Shown here: in pieces, positions 6,759 to 12,664 of the stretch | How positions within the stretch are numbered: the stretch's first letter is position 1 | Layout of the letters: the number at the start of each line of letters is the position of its first letter | Assembly: GCA_012031475.1 (NCBI GenBank) | Contig: JAAUTJ010000068.1 | Span: 1-12,664 of the forward strand | Length of the DNA stretch: 12,664 nucleotides | DNA from: Leptolyngbyaceae cyanobacterium SM1_3_5 | Lineage (GTDB): Bacteria; Cyanobacteriota; Cyanobacteriia; Elainellales; Elainellaceae | Direction: 5' to 3' | Translations under genes and position numbers: made by a program | Notes under the pieces: model-generated | Database searches by the model: none | What the model was told of the DNA's origin: nothing | The model's input: the letters and a program-made list of their open reading frames with translations, nothing else

Positions 6759-6901
6759 ACGGAAATCTCCCAGGTAATCGCCTTAAAACGGGTAATACAC
6801 GGAAACATTCCTGAGTAACTGCCTAAAAGAGCAATCACCCGGAGCATTTCCAGATAATCCTACTCAGGGAGGCAATTACCCGGAATCGTTCCGTAGAATA
6901 A
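6759..6901. repeat. Degenerate 40-bp tandem array with GGAA-N3-TTCC cores
   Basis: Units begin at 6759, 6799, 6839 and 6880 (40, 40, 41 bp, then a partial unit). Each opens with a C-GGA core followed by a TCC-type half: GGAAATCTCCC, GGAAACATTCC, GGAGCATTTCC, GGAATCGTTCC. Units 1-3 end in a CAAT/TAAT-AC motif. It lies between the integrase relic and the attI-like junction. The spacing is about four helical turns, so it could be iteron-like protein binding sites, possibly an attI or integrase regulatory zone. Confidence 0.6.
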
Positions 6902-6904
6902 ATT

Positions 6905-6912
6905 GTTAGACC
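6905..6912 (+). other. attI-like / first-cassette junction, G^TTAGACC
   Basis: GTTAGACC fits the integron core GTTRRRY. It marks the left edge of the cassette. TTAGACC (6906-6912) is the exact partner of the R'' box GGTCTAAC at 7852-7859. This is expected if the circular cassette inserted at G^TT: the rejoined R' would be G7933 followed by TTAGACC. Confidence 0.65.
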
Positions 6913-7933
6913 GCTAGATCTCGGTTGAGACAGTATACAAAGGTTATTTGTAGGGAAGCCATGCTGTCATGCTCTTCTGGGGCGTGCATGAACAGAACTG
7001 TTTAGATTCAATCCGCCTGCCATAAAATTTCCCTCATCAGTCATCTCTGGCCATGCAGAATGTCTTACCCCAGTTAAGTGAATTGGAATTTCAACAGTCT
7101 CTTCCAGTTTGAGATCACGGTAAATTGTTAATTCGTCAAGTCCTTCATATTGTTCTAAGTTGCAAACAAGGTAAGCTACTGGAAAATATTTAAGAATACC
7201 GCTGAAGAATCCAAATTGACTAAAGTTTCCTCTAACCGCAGGCATGACAACATCACGAACAACCACGATTTCTCTATATGGATAAACCCAGTAGAAAATT
7301 TTAATTTCCTCAGAGAGCCGTGTTTTATCATCAAACAGAAACTCACGTATCTTCTGATCAACAACTACATCGTCTATAACCCCCTTCGCCGCGAGCAAAT
7401 GCCCAAGAATAGATCTAATTAATATTGCTGGCTGTGTTTTGTAATGAATGATTGGTGGAACTTCCACAATTGATTTAAGAATCCTGCCTACTCCAAGGGC
7501 AAAGTTGTTAAGGACTGGGTCGTAGCTATGCCCTAAACGTTCATTACAATGTTTGCAAAGAGTTCGATACTTCACACCATTCTGTGAGATACGAGGTTTC
7601 TGTTCGTCGGGGTTGCCAGTCAAATGCTGTAAGATAGTGACCTGCTCAACAGGCTGCAAATCAATACCTCCCTTTGGTGGAACGTGATCCCAACTTAGAG
7701 GGGCTGATTGTTTGCAAATGTTGCAACGATCTACTTTTCCGCGTTTTCCCTGGTTAACGTAATGAAGACTCATGAGACGATGCTGGAGCCAGAAGAGTTA
7801 ATTTCTACAGTAATTCTAGCTTTTGGTAAGAGGGCACTGCCGCATCAGCACGGTCTAACAATCCCAATGCACCGGAACAAAGTCGAGCAGTCGGTGAGTT
7901 GCAGAGGATATCTGTGTCCGGTGATTGGGGTCG
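6906..7933 (+). mobile_element. Integron gene cassette, 1,028 bp, reverse-oriented gene
   Basis: The boundaries are the G^TT cut points at 6905/6906 and 7933/7934. Circularising this segment gives a perfect 9-bp R''/R' stem (C7851-GGTCTAAC with GTTAGACC-G6913). The integrated copy has the mismatched R' GTTGTGCC, because those bases belong to whatever lies downstream. The single gene (6967-7773) runs opposite to the attC orientation. It has no HIP1 sites. Confidence 0.65.
6967..7773 (-). CDS. HNH-like zinc-binding protein encoded in the cassette
   Basis: 268 residues. The N-terminal module has C17-x2-C20, then DHVPPKGG (29-36), then C-x2-C with an Asn (CKHCNERLG, about 73-81). This spacing is that of an HNH/beta-beta-alpha-metal nuclease with a structural zinc: the DH supplies the general base and the later Asn completes the motif. 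The remaining ~185 residues are an unrecognised mixed alpha/beta region with no membrane segment (IREFLFDDKTRLSEE, then EIKIFYWVYPYREIVVV). It may be a DNA or RNA nuclease, or a zinc protein that lost activity; no experiment is implied. The ATG at 7773 has no good ribosome site. The whole gene fits inside the cassette in reverse orientation, so it needs its own promoter. AT-rich codon use differs from its neighbours and suggests transfer. Confidence 0.75.
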   Translation of the reverse strand: MSLHYVNQGKRGKVDRCNICKQSAPLSWDHVPPKGGIDLQPVEQVTILQHLTGNPDEQKPRISQNGVKYRTLCKHCNERLGHSYDPVLNNFALGVGRILKSIVEVPPIIHYKTQPAILIRSILGHLLAAKGVIDDVVVDQKIREFLFDDKTRLSEEIKIFYWVYPYREIVVVRDVVMPAVRGNFSQFGFFSGILKYFPVAYLVCNLEQYEGLDELTIYRDLKLEETVEIPIHLTGVRHSAWPEMTDEGNFMAGGLNLNSSVHARPRRA

Positions 7934-7940
7934 TTGTGCC
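7852..7940 (+). repeat. attC recombination site
   Basis: 89 bp in canonical order: R'' GGTCTAAC (7852-7859); unpaired spacer AAT; L'' CCCAAT-G-CACCGGA (7863-7876); a variable 40-nt end; L' TCCGGTGATTGGG (7917-7929); spacer GTC; R' GTTGTGCC (7933-7940). L'' and L' pair over 13 bp with one extrahelical G (7869) on the left arm, as in classical attC sites. R' is degenerate (GTTGTGC versus GTTRRRY), as expected for the last site of an array. Confidence 0.75.
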
Positions 7941-8473
7941 GCTTTGTTTAGTTGTGTTGACGTAATCTAGAGATTATTGGCTTGAGGTTCAAGGTTAAAA
8001 TGGCGAAGATCTTTTTCTCTACAACAGATTTTCTTTCACTTGAACGCAATCCAGACCGTCACCATTTATAAAGCAACCCAAAAAGGGAAAGGATAGCATC
8101 TTGTGGAACAGGGATTTCAACCTGCTGATTTTCCCTACCATCCTCCAACTGCGGACGGAAAATGTACTTTGCAGCACCCAACAGCAGAGATTTGGCGGAG
8201 GAATATCATCGGTATTACAGGGACTCAAAATTCCGGCAACAAGCGAACAGTGGTGATCAGTGGCAGAACAATATGCCCTGAGTTCAACGAAGTCAAGAAG
8301 TTGGTTTTCAACTCACTTCTCAGGTACTTCTTTGGCTTTTACTGCTTGTATGATTTAACTATATTGATGCGCCAAAATTCCAGCACGAGCTTTCAGACTT
8401 GAGACTACTATTTGCTCAGTTCTGTTTGTACCCAAACACGATCTTCTGCTTTTCTTACAGTTTCCTCTAATTG
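7941..8473. other. Unassigned AT-rich stretch
   Basis: About 530 bp between the cassette and the IS110 relic. Short open frames exist on both strands (for example 8103-8402 plus), but none resembles a protein I know and none has a good ribosome site. I see no RNA gene, repeat or second attC. It may be decayed mobile DNA. Confidence 0.4.
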
Positions 8474-9412
8474 CTATTTCGCCTCTCCCACGACTGCCAA
8501 GTTCTTCACCAATGGGGAGTCTTTTCGCCTGAGCGCCATCAAATACTTCACCTCATCATACGGTTCCCGGTCTTGCCAACCGCGAAACACAATTCGTATC
8601 CACTTGAACCCTAAGGCTCGAATTGCCCCTTGATGCGTTTTCCCCTTCTGCCGCTGCATCTGCTAAAACGCTTCTGCCCAGAACGAATTGGCTTGCACCA
8701 CGTGATGCAACTTGAAAAACTGCTCTAGCTCTTGTTTTGGCGCGGCTTGAGCAGTTTGAAGGCCTGGATAACAAGTTAAAAACTCGCAAAACACTTGCGT
8801 ATCCTTGTCCTCAAACCAGTCCAACACTTGGGGATAATAGCCTTTGAGCGCCGCCGTAATGCGGTTGGTCAAGCGTACCTTTTCGGCCACTAGCATCCGC
8901 CGACTCTCAACGAACTGTTGAAGCACCCGCAACTGGGCACTACCAAGTTTCCAAGCATTGAGCTTATCGCGGTGTTTGAGCAATAGCTCGACCAAAATTT
9001 GAGCATCTGTCGGGTCTGCTTTCGTACGAGAGGGGGCAAACGCTTGTCGGTACTTGGCAACAGTTTGTGGGTTGATTGGATGAAGAACGAAAAACTCGTA
9101 TTTGCACAAGGCATAAATCAAGGGTCCGCGCTTTTGCTCAGTGCAGATGGCGATTGTCCTGCCGCTGAAGCGTTTTCTTAACTCCTCTGCCCAAGCCGCG
9201 ATCGCTTCAGGTTGAGCACCAATGACCGCAAAATCAAATTGCTCAATCGTTGAGTCGAACAGGCAGATGTTGTGTTTTTGGTCAGCCCAGTCGATGCCGA
9301 TGTAGGCGATATCAGCAGAAGGCTCAAGTGCTGGCAAACTCGTTGATCGTTTCACACTCACATTCTCAAATAACGGGAGATTGAGATGAAGCTTGGATGC
9401 CCTGAACTCCAC
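8474..9412 (-). pseudogene. IS110-family transposase relic: internal deletion plus nonsense codon
   Basis: IS110 enzymes are DEDD recombinases guided by a bridge RNA. The first 249 residues (9412-8663) hold the DEDD/RuvC-like domain: YIGIDWADQKH (Asp41), CTEQKRGP (Glu92), and RTKADPTDAQILVELLL (Asp133, Asp136). At about residue 239 the protein jumps from FFKLHHVV straight to SFWAEAF. The intervening ~110 residues, including the helix-hairpin-helix and the catalytic serine of the C-terminal domain, are missing. A TAG then replaces an expected Tyr codon. The same frame resumes as QMQRQKGKTHQ, then IRALGFKWIRIVFRGW, then YDEVKYL, then RRKDSPL, a typical IS110 C-terminus. The stop is at 8474. Start GTG at 9412. 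It cannot be active. IS110 elements lack clear terminal inverted repeats, so element ends are undefined. Confidence 0.85.
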
Positions 9413-9560
9413 TCGAAAGGATTATGGCAAGATTCGCAAACACCAAGCCCTGAGCGTTCGTTGATGGGAGCAGGGATCAGTGGTGAGGGCGGGCAATATT
9501 GCTACAGACATCGGATGTCACCCAAATGCAAAGTCGTCACTCACCACTTCCAAGCCTGAA
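9413..9560 (-). ncRNA. Possible bridge-RNA remnant upstream of the IS110 transposase
   Basis: In IS110 elements the non-coding end upstream of the transposase encodes the bridge RNA. Here 9479-9487 (AGTGGTGAG) and 9540-9548 (CTCACCACT) form a perfect 9-bp stem enclosing GACATC/GATGTC (9507-9519). This layout fits a stem with an internal loop structure. No target or donor guide can be named from this window. Confidence 0.25.
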
Positions 9561-9864
9561 GTTGAGTGTACTGCTCAATTTCAGCCTCGTCCCTCCATAA
9601 TTCAAATGCACCCGACCGTTGAGAGCTTATCTGTTAAGTATTTGAGGTCATCTGCGGCGGTGATAGGCAACGTTAGCTTTCAAATTTTTTCAACTGAAAC
9701 GCCGCTGAAATCGATCGATTCTGCACGAATGCCAGCAGTGCGATCGCCAACTTCCACTCCTGAATCAATCGATACTGAATTTGTTCGCCCGATCGCCCTT
9801 TAACCCGTTCATCGCGCTACACGCATTTGGCTTAGTATTGCAGTGGTGGCTTGGGTTGTGCGCT
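9561..9864. other. Leader of the membrane-protein gene, no gene seen
   Basis: HIP1 sites reappear here (9740-9748 region). An open frame continues upstream of 9865 in phase with the membrane protein and includes a TTG at 9781, but the residues before the Met at 9865 do not look like this family. Confidence 0.4.
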
Positions 9865-10758
9865 ATGCGATCGTTTTGGTTAGATCCGTATCTTTGGATT
9901 CATCTTGCAGGGGTGGCGGTGCTGCCGTTGACGCTGGAGCTTTGCCTGCTGGGGCTGGCGATCGGTGATCCAGTTTTTCCGCCGATCGTTGAGCGGCTGA
10001 TCGTGCTGACGATCGGAATTGTGCCAATTTTTTTGATGCAGTGGCAGCGGCCTTTTTATATTTTTAGCGTCCTGCTCGTGGCGATTCGGCCAGAATATTT
10101 GACGATTGATCAGCGGCGTATCCTCAAGCGCTTCAAAACGCTGGGACATCAAATTTTAACGCTGCTGGTGGCGATCGGGCTGGGTGGAGTGCTGCTGTGG
10201 CTCTACCAAATTGCCCCGCTTGTCCAGCAGCCCGTCGCGCAGTTTCCGCAGTGGCGCGGCTTGGGCTTGCTGATTGCCTCTGGCGGATTTTTGCTGAGCA
10301 ATTTGTTTTTGCAGGTGGCGCTGAGCGTTTTGCGCGTCATGCTGATCAAAGAAACGGAATTCGCCCTGATTGATGTCTATCCGATCGCGCAGATTCGATC
10401 GAACTTTTCAATTTTTGGTTTGCAGGTCAAGCAAATTGTGCCGCCGCTGACCGAAGCCCAAACCTTGGCAATGGCTGCTGCCGCCGCTGCTGCCCCGCCT
10501 GTTGCGCCTGCTAGCCCGCCTCCGGTTGCCGCGCCTCCAACTCCAGCCGCAGCGATCGCAGAACAACCCACTACTGAACCGCCAACTGCAATAGATGATG
10601 AGCCTGTGCTGGCCGATCTAGTGGCTGCTGAATTGACAGAGACGCCCCCAACAGAATCGATCGAAACGAATCCAGAAGCACTGATCGAAACAGAATCGAT
10701 CGCCAACGAATCGGTCGCCGCTGACACCCCACCGACACCCGACACCCCGATCGTGTAA
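9865..10758 (+). CDS. Low-complexity-tail membrane protein (cyanobacterial family)
   Basis: 297 residues. It begins MRSFWLDPYLWIHLAGVAVLP, the form I associate with the cyanobacterial 'low-complexity tail membrane protein' family. Hydrophobic segments lie near residues 10-32, 40-58, 97-118 and 132-160, giving about four membrane passes. The conserved cytosolic-looking loop MQWQRPFYIFS, then RPEYLT...RRILKRFK lies between the second and third. From about residue 200 the protein turns into an Ala/Pro/Thr/Glu-rich tail (a run of alanines, then PPV/PPT, then acidic IETxxxxIE repeats). I chose the ATG at 9865 by family likeness; a TTG at 9781 would add 28 residues. The last codons (DTPPTPDTPIV) are written by heptamer repeats. 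Role unknown. Confidence 0.8.
   Translation: MRSFWLDPYLWIHLAGVAVLPLTLELCLLGLAIGDPVFPPIVERLIVLTIGIVPIFLMQWQRPFYIFSVLLVAIRPEYLTIDQRRILKRFKTLGHQILTLLVAIGLGGVLLWLYQIAPLVQQPVAQFPQWRGLGLLIASGGFLLSNLFLQVALSVLRVMLIKETEFALIDVYPIAQIRSNFSIFGLQVKQIVPPLTEAQTLAMAAAAAAAPPVAPASPPPVAAPPTPAAAIAEQPTTEPPTAIDDEPVLADLVAAELTETPPTESIETNPEALIETESIANESVAADTPPTPDTPIV
10731..10751. repeat. Heptamer repeat inside the C-terminal codons of the membrane protein
   Basis: Three units ACCGACA, CCCGACA, CCCCGAT. Bases 10732-10747 are the exact reverse complement of 497-512 in the repeat before pyrB. Here the repeat is translated (P-T-P-D-T-P). Confidence 0.75.
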
Positions 10759-10830
10759 TCCGGTACAGCACCCGAAAATCCGCTGCGTTATGCTGAAAAA
10801 CTTGGCATTATTCTAACTGGAGTATTAAAA

Positions 10831-11016
10831 ATGGTTCCTGCCACGTCTCACAATTCATCGGAAGCTGCGATTTGGGACAGCCTGAAGCGAGCGATCGCCC
10901 AAAGCTCAGGATTCCAACGCTGGCAAGCCGAGCGCGAAGAACTGCTCGCCATCTTGAGCTTGGAGCAGCGCGTCCAGCGATATTTGCGCGAAACGCTGGA
11001 AACGCTGGCCTACTAA
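10831..11016 (+). CDS. Small conserved cyanobacterial protein of unknown function
   Basis: 61 residues, predicted helical, no signal peptide. Two blocks look conserved: WDSLKRAIAQSSGFQRWQ (residues 15-32) and QRVQRYLRETLETLAY at the C-terminus. I recognise the combination 'SGFQRW...YLRETLETLAY' from short uncharacterised cyanobacterial proteins. GGAG at 10819-10822 gives a well-spaced ribosome site for the ATG. It lies 72 bp after the membrane-protein gene on the same strand and could be co-transcribed. It ends 11 bp from the convergent DUF1400 gene. Function unknown. Confidence 0.8.
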   Translation: MVPATSHNSSEAAIWDSLKRAIAQSSGFQRWQAEREELLAILSLEQRVQRYLRETLETLAY

Positions 11017-11027
11017 AGACTTCTGCT

Positions 11028-11567
11028 CTAAATTCCGATGCCTTCCAGGATGGGGGCGAGGCGATCGCTCAAGTCGCGAAACTGGCCGTATGCCTCGACA
11101 ACTCGTTCGGTGTCGATGTAAACCTGCGGCGTGGGATAGTTGCGGACAATTTCCAAAATGGTGATCCGATCGTCGTCGCTGGCGGACAGGACGAGTGCCG
11201 ATCGCAGGGCGGCGGGGTCAGCGGAACCGGAAGGGGGATAGATTGCTTGGGCAAGCTGACCCAGCGCGGCTTCTCCGATCGGATTGTTGAGCAGGCGATC
11301 GAGCAGGCGCGGACTGATGGTGAATTCTCGCGTCAGGGTTTGGCGGATGCGCTCCGGTTGTTCGCCAGAAATACGGATGTAGCGCTGTAAGGGTCGAGCC
11401 AGTTCGCCCGTTTCGGCAAAGGTTTCCAGGTCAGAAACGGCGATCGATCGCTCCAAAATGCCGTATTTCAGCACGACCTGATCCGCCGCTTTTGCCGCAG
11501 TGGAAGTGAAGGCCAGCCCTGCAACGGCCAGCAGCACCGAGGTGAACGCAGTCAAACGTGAAATCAT
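11028..11567 (-). CDS. Secreted DUF1400 protein (stand-alone)
   Basis: 179 residues. Signal peptide: a basic start MISR, a hydrophobic core (residues 5-20), and a cleavage motif AKA|AD after residue 27. The mature part starts QVVLKYGILERSIAVSDLETF, then AETGELARPLQRYI, then SPRLLDRLLNNPIGEAAL. This is the DUF1400 pattern, usually found as an N-terminal domain in front of an alpha/beta hydrolase in cyanobacteria. Here the protein stops after LSDRLAPILEGIGI, so no hydrolase domain follows; stand-alone copies are known. AGGAA precedes the ATG at 11567 with good spacing. Divergent from the beta-helix gene. Predicted to act outside the cytoplasmic membrane; function unknown. Confidence 0.85.
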   Translation of the reverse strand: MISRLTAFTSVLLAVAGLAFTSTAAKAADQVVLKYGILERSIAVSDLETFAETGELARPLQRYIRISGEQPERIRQTLTREFTISPRLLDRLLNNPIGEAALGQLAQAIYPPSGSADPAALRSALVLSASDDDRITILEIVRNYPTPQVYIDTERVVEAYGQFRDLSDRLAPILEGIGI

Positions 11568-11807
11568 AAGTTCCTTTTTATATCTTGAGTGCTTGACGGC
11601 GATCGCAGCGGATTGGTTGCTTCTGGTTCACGATGGCGATCGAATTTTTTGGATCAGTTCTGTCGATCGACCGATCCGTTTGGGAACCGCAATTCCGTTT
11701 GGCGGGTCTGTTGATGCATCACTGCTATACAATTTCCTCGGTATCGATCGCAACCGTGTGGGTTGTGATCGATCGCGCTTCTCTTCACTTTGCGGCAACT
11801 CGAACTT
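11568..11807. promoter_or_regulatory. Divergent intergenic region
   Basis: 240 bp between two divergent secreted-protein genes, rich in CGATCG motifs. TATACAAT (about 11726-11733) could be a plus-strand -10 box, but no well-spaced -35 is visible. No RNA gene or operator recognised. Confidence 0.3.
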
Positions 11808-12664
11808 ATGAAATTTTCCCATGTGCTTCGAGCAGGACTAGCGGCTTCCCTGCTGTTGACGAGTTTGCCGCTGACTGCGGTTGTTTTACCTGTGGGCGCG
11901 ATCGAGGTGGCGCAAGTGCCGTCAACGGCTCCCACTGTTTTTGTCAATCCCAGTTTGGGAACAGATGCGCCGACAGCGGGCGACAGCGAATCCAACGCTT
12001 TTCGCACGATTACCTATGCGCTGCAACGCGCTCAATCGGGAACGATTATTCAGCTTGCTCCCGGCAGCTACACGCGAGACAGCGGCGAGGTGTTTCCCCT
12101 CGTGGTGGGACAAAATATTCGCTTACAGGGCGATGCGTCCACGAAGGGCAGCGGAGTTTTGATTGCGGGCGGCGGCGCGTTCAACAGTCCCACCTTTGGC
12201 GGACAGAATGCGGCGATTCGGGCGCTGAATAATGCCGAGGTTCGCGGCGTCACCATCACGAATCCGAATACGCGCGGCACGGGCATTTGGCTGGAAGTGG
12301 GCAGCGCGATCGTCCGCGACAGCACCTTCACGGCAAATTTGCGCGAAGGCGTGTTTGTCACAGGCACGGCCAGCCCGACGATTCACGACAATGTGTTTCG
12401 GCAAAATCCGGGGAACGGCGTGTCGATCGTGCGATCGGCCAGCGGCGAAATTCGCGACAACCTGTTTGACAATACCGGATTTGGCATTGCGATTAGCGAC
12501 CAGTCCACGCCGACCATCCGCAACAATCAAATCCGCAACAACGTTGATGGCGTGGTAATCAGCAATTCCGCTCGGCCAATTCTGCGCGGCAACACGATCG
12601 AAGACAACACCCGCGACGGTATTATCGTCGTCGGTACTGCCTGCCCGATCTGGGAACGGCTGAG
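11808..12664 (+). CDS. DUF1565 / right-handed beta-helix secreted protein (runs off window)
   Basis: Starts MKFSHVLRAGLAASLLLTSL, a signal peptide (core about 9-27). The mature part opens VFVNPSLGTDAP, then AFRTITYALQRAQSGTIIQL, then GSYTRDSGEVFPL, the DUF1565 signature. A parallel beta-helix follows, with short repeats such as EVRGVTITNP, GTGIWLEVG, DSTFTANLREGVFV, DNVFRQNPGNGVSI, and DNLFDNTGFGIAI. Such proteins are typically exported and bind or cleave polysaccharide, though no catalytic residue can be assigned. The ATG at 11808 lacks a clear ribosome site. The last visible residues read TACPIWERL; shifting one base gives PDLGTAE, which fits the family better, so a one-base deletion near 12640 is likely. 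Divergent from the DUF1400 gene. Confidence 0.85.
   Translation, partial: MKFSHVLRAGLAASLLLTSLPLTAVVLPVGAIEVAQVPSTAPTVFVNPSLGTDAPTAGDSESNAFRTITYALQRAQSGTIIQLAPGSYTRDSGEVFPLVVGQNIRLQGDASTKGSGVLIAGGGAFNSPTFGGQNAAIRALNNAEVRGVTITNPNTRGTGIWLEVGSAIVRDSTFTANLREGVFVTGTASPTIHDNVFRQNPGNGVSIVRSASGEIRDNLFDNTGFGIAISDQSTPTIRNNQIRNNVDGVVISNSARPILRGNTIEDNTRDGIIVVGTACPIWERL

Noticed and set aside
6759..6901. CRISPR array
   Set aside because: Units are degenerate along their whole length, with no constant repeat alternating with unique spacers, and no cas genes nearby.
8103..8402. Coding gene on the plus strand after the cassette
   Set aside because: No recognisable motif, no ribosome site, and the composition looks like chance opening in AT-rich decayed DNA.
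9480..9803. 107-residue open frame on the plus strand
   Set aside because: It overlaps the IS110 upstream end and runs into the membrane-protein gene in another frame; no family resemblance.
10377..10745. Minus-strand Ser/Ala/Gly/Val-rich frame
   Set aside because: It is the complement of the low-complexity tail of the membrane protein.
11633..12232. Long plus-strand frame overlapping the beta-helix gene
   Set aside because: The frame at 11808 has a signal peptide and DUF1565 signature; the overlapping one is cysteine/arginine-rich nonsense from biased GC codons.

Overview
The window is a cyanobacterial chromosome segment. The palindrome GCGATCGC (HIP1) and its shorter cores recur through most of it. 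Several genes belong to families I know mainly from cyanobacteria: a low-complexity-tail membrane protein, a DUF1400 secreted protein, a DUF1565 beta-helix protein, and two small conserved proteins. I cannot name a genus.

Layout. Bases 1-473 (minus) carry the N-terminal half of pyrB. A heptanucleotide repeat separates it from a GerMN-like lipoprotein gene (557-1090). Bases 1266-1410 hold a MITE-like element made of nested inverted repeats. Bases 1480-5774 hold a bacterial XPB helicase and its Helicase_C_3 partner. The partner is split by a +1 shift at 2563-2570. The helicase is split by a one-base loss at about 5070. A minus-strand MNT/HEPN toxin-antitoxin pair (3358-4070) sits between them.

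Bases 5775-9600 look acquired. HIP1 is absent from about 5830 to 9195. Past a small cyanobacterial gene (5933-6211) and a structured, possibly transcribed stretch, there is an integron remnant. It consists of a 67-residue relic of an IntI-type integrase, a degenerate 40-bp tandem array, an attI-like GTTAGACC junction, and one cassette (6906-7933). The cassette carries a reverse-oriented HNH-like zinc protein gene and ends in a recognisable attC site. About 540 bp of unassigned sequence follows, then an IS110-family transposase relic with an internal deletion and a nonsense codon. A possible bridge-RNA remnant lies upstream of that transposase.

Bases 9865-12664 return to typical cyanobacterial sequence: the low-complexity-tail membrane protein, a 61-residue conserved protein, the DUF1400 protein (minus), and the start of the beta-helix protein (plus, runs off the end, with a probable frameshift near 12640).

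Functionally, XPB and its partner would form a DNA repair or unwinding module. MNT/HEPN would be a self-contained toxin-antitoxin unit. The integron remnant and the IS110 relic record past insertion. Three single-base frame breaks, each at or next to a short homopolymer, leave open whether the XPB module is decaying or the sequence contains consensus errors.
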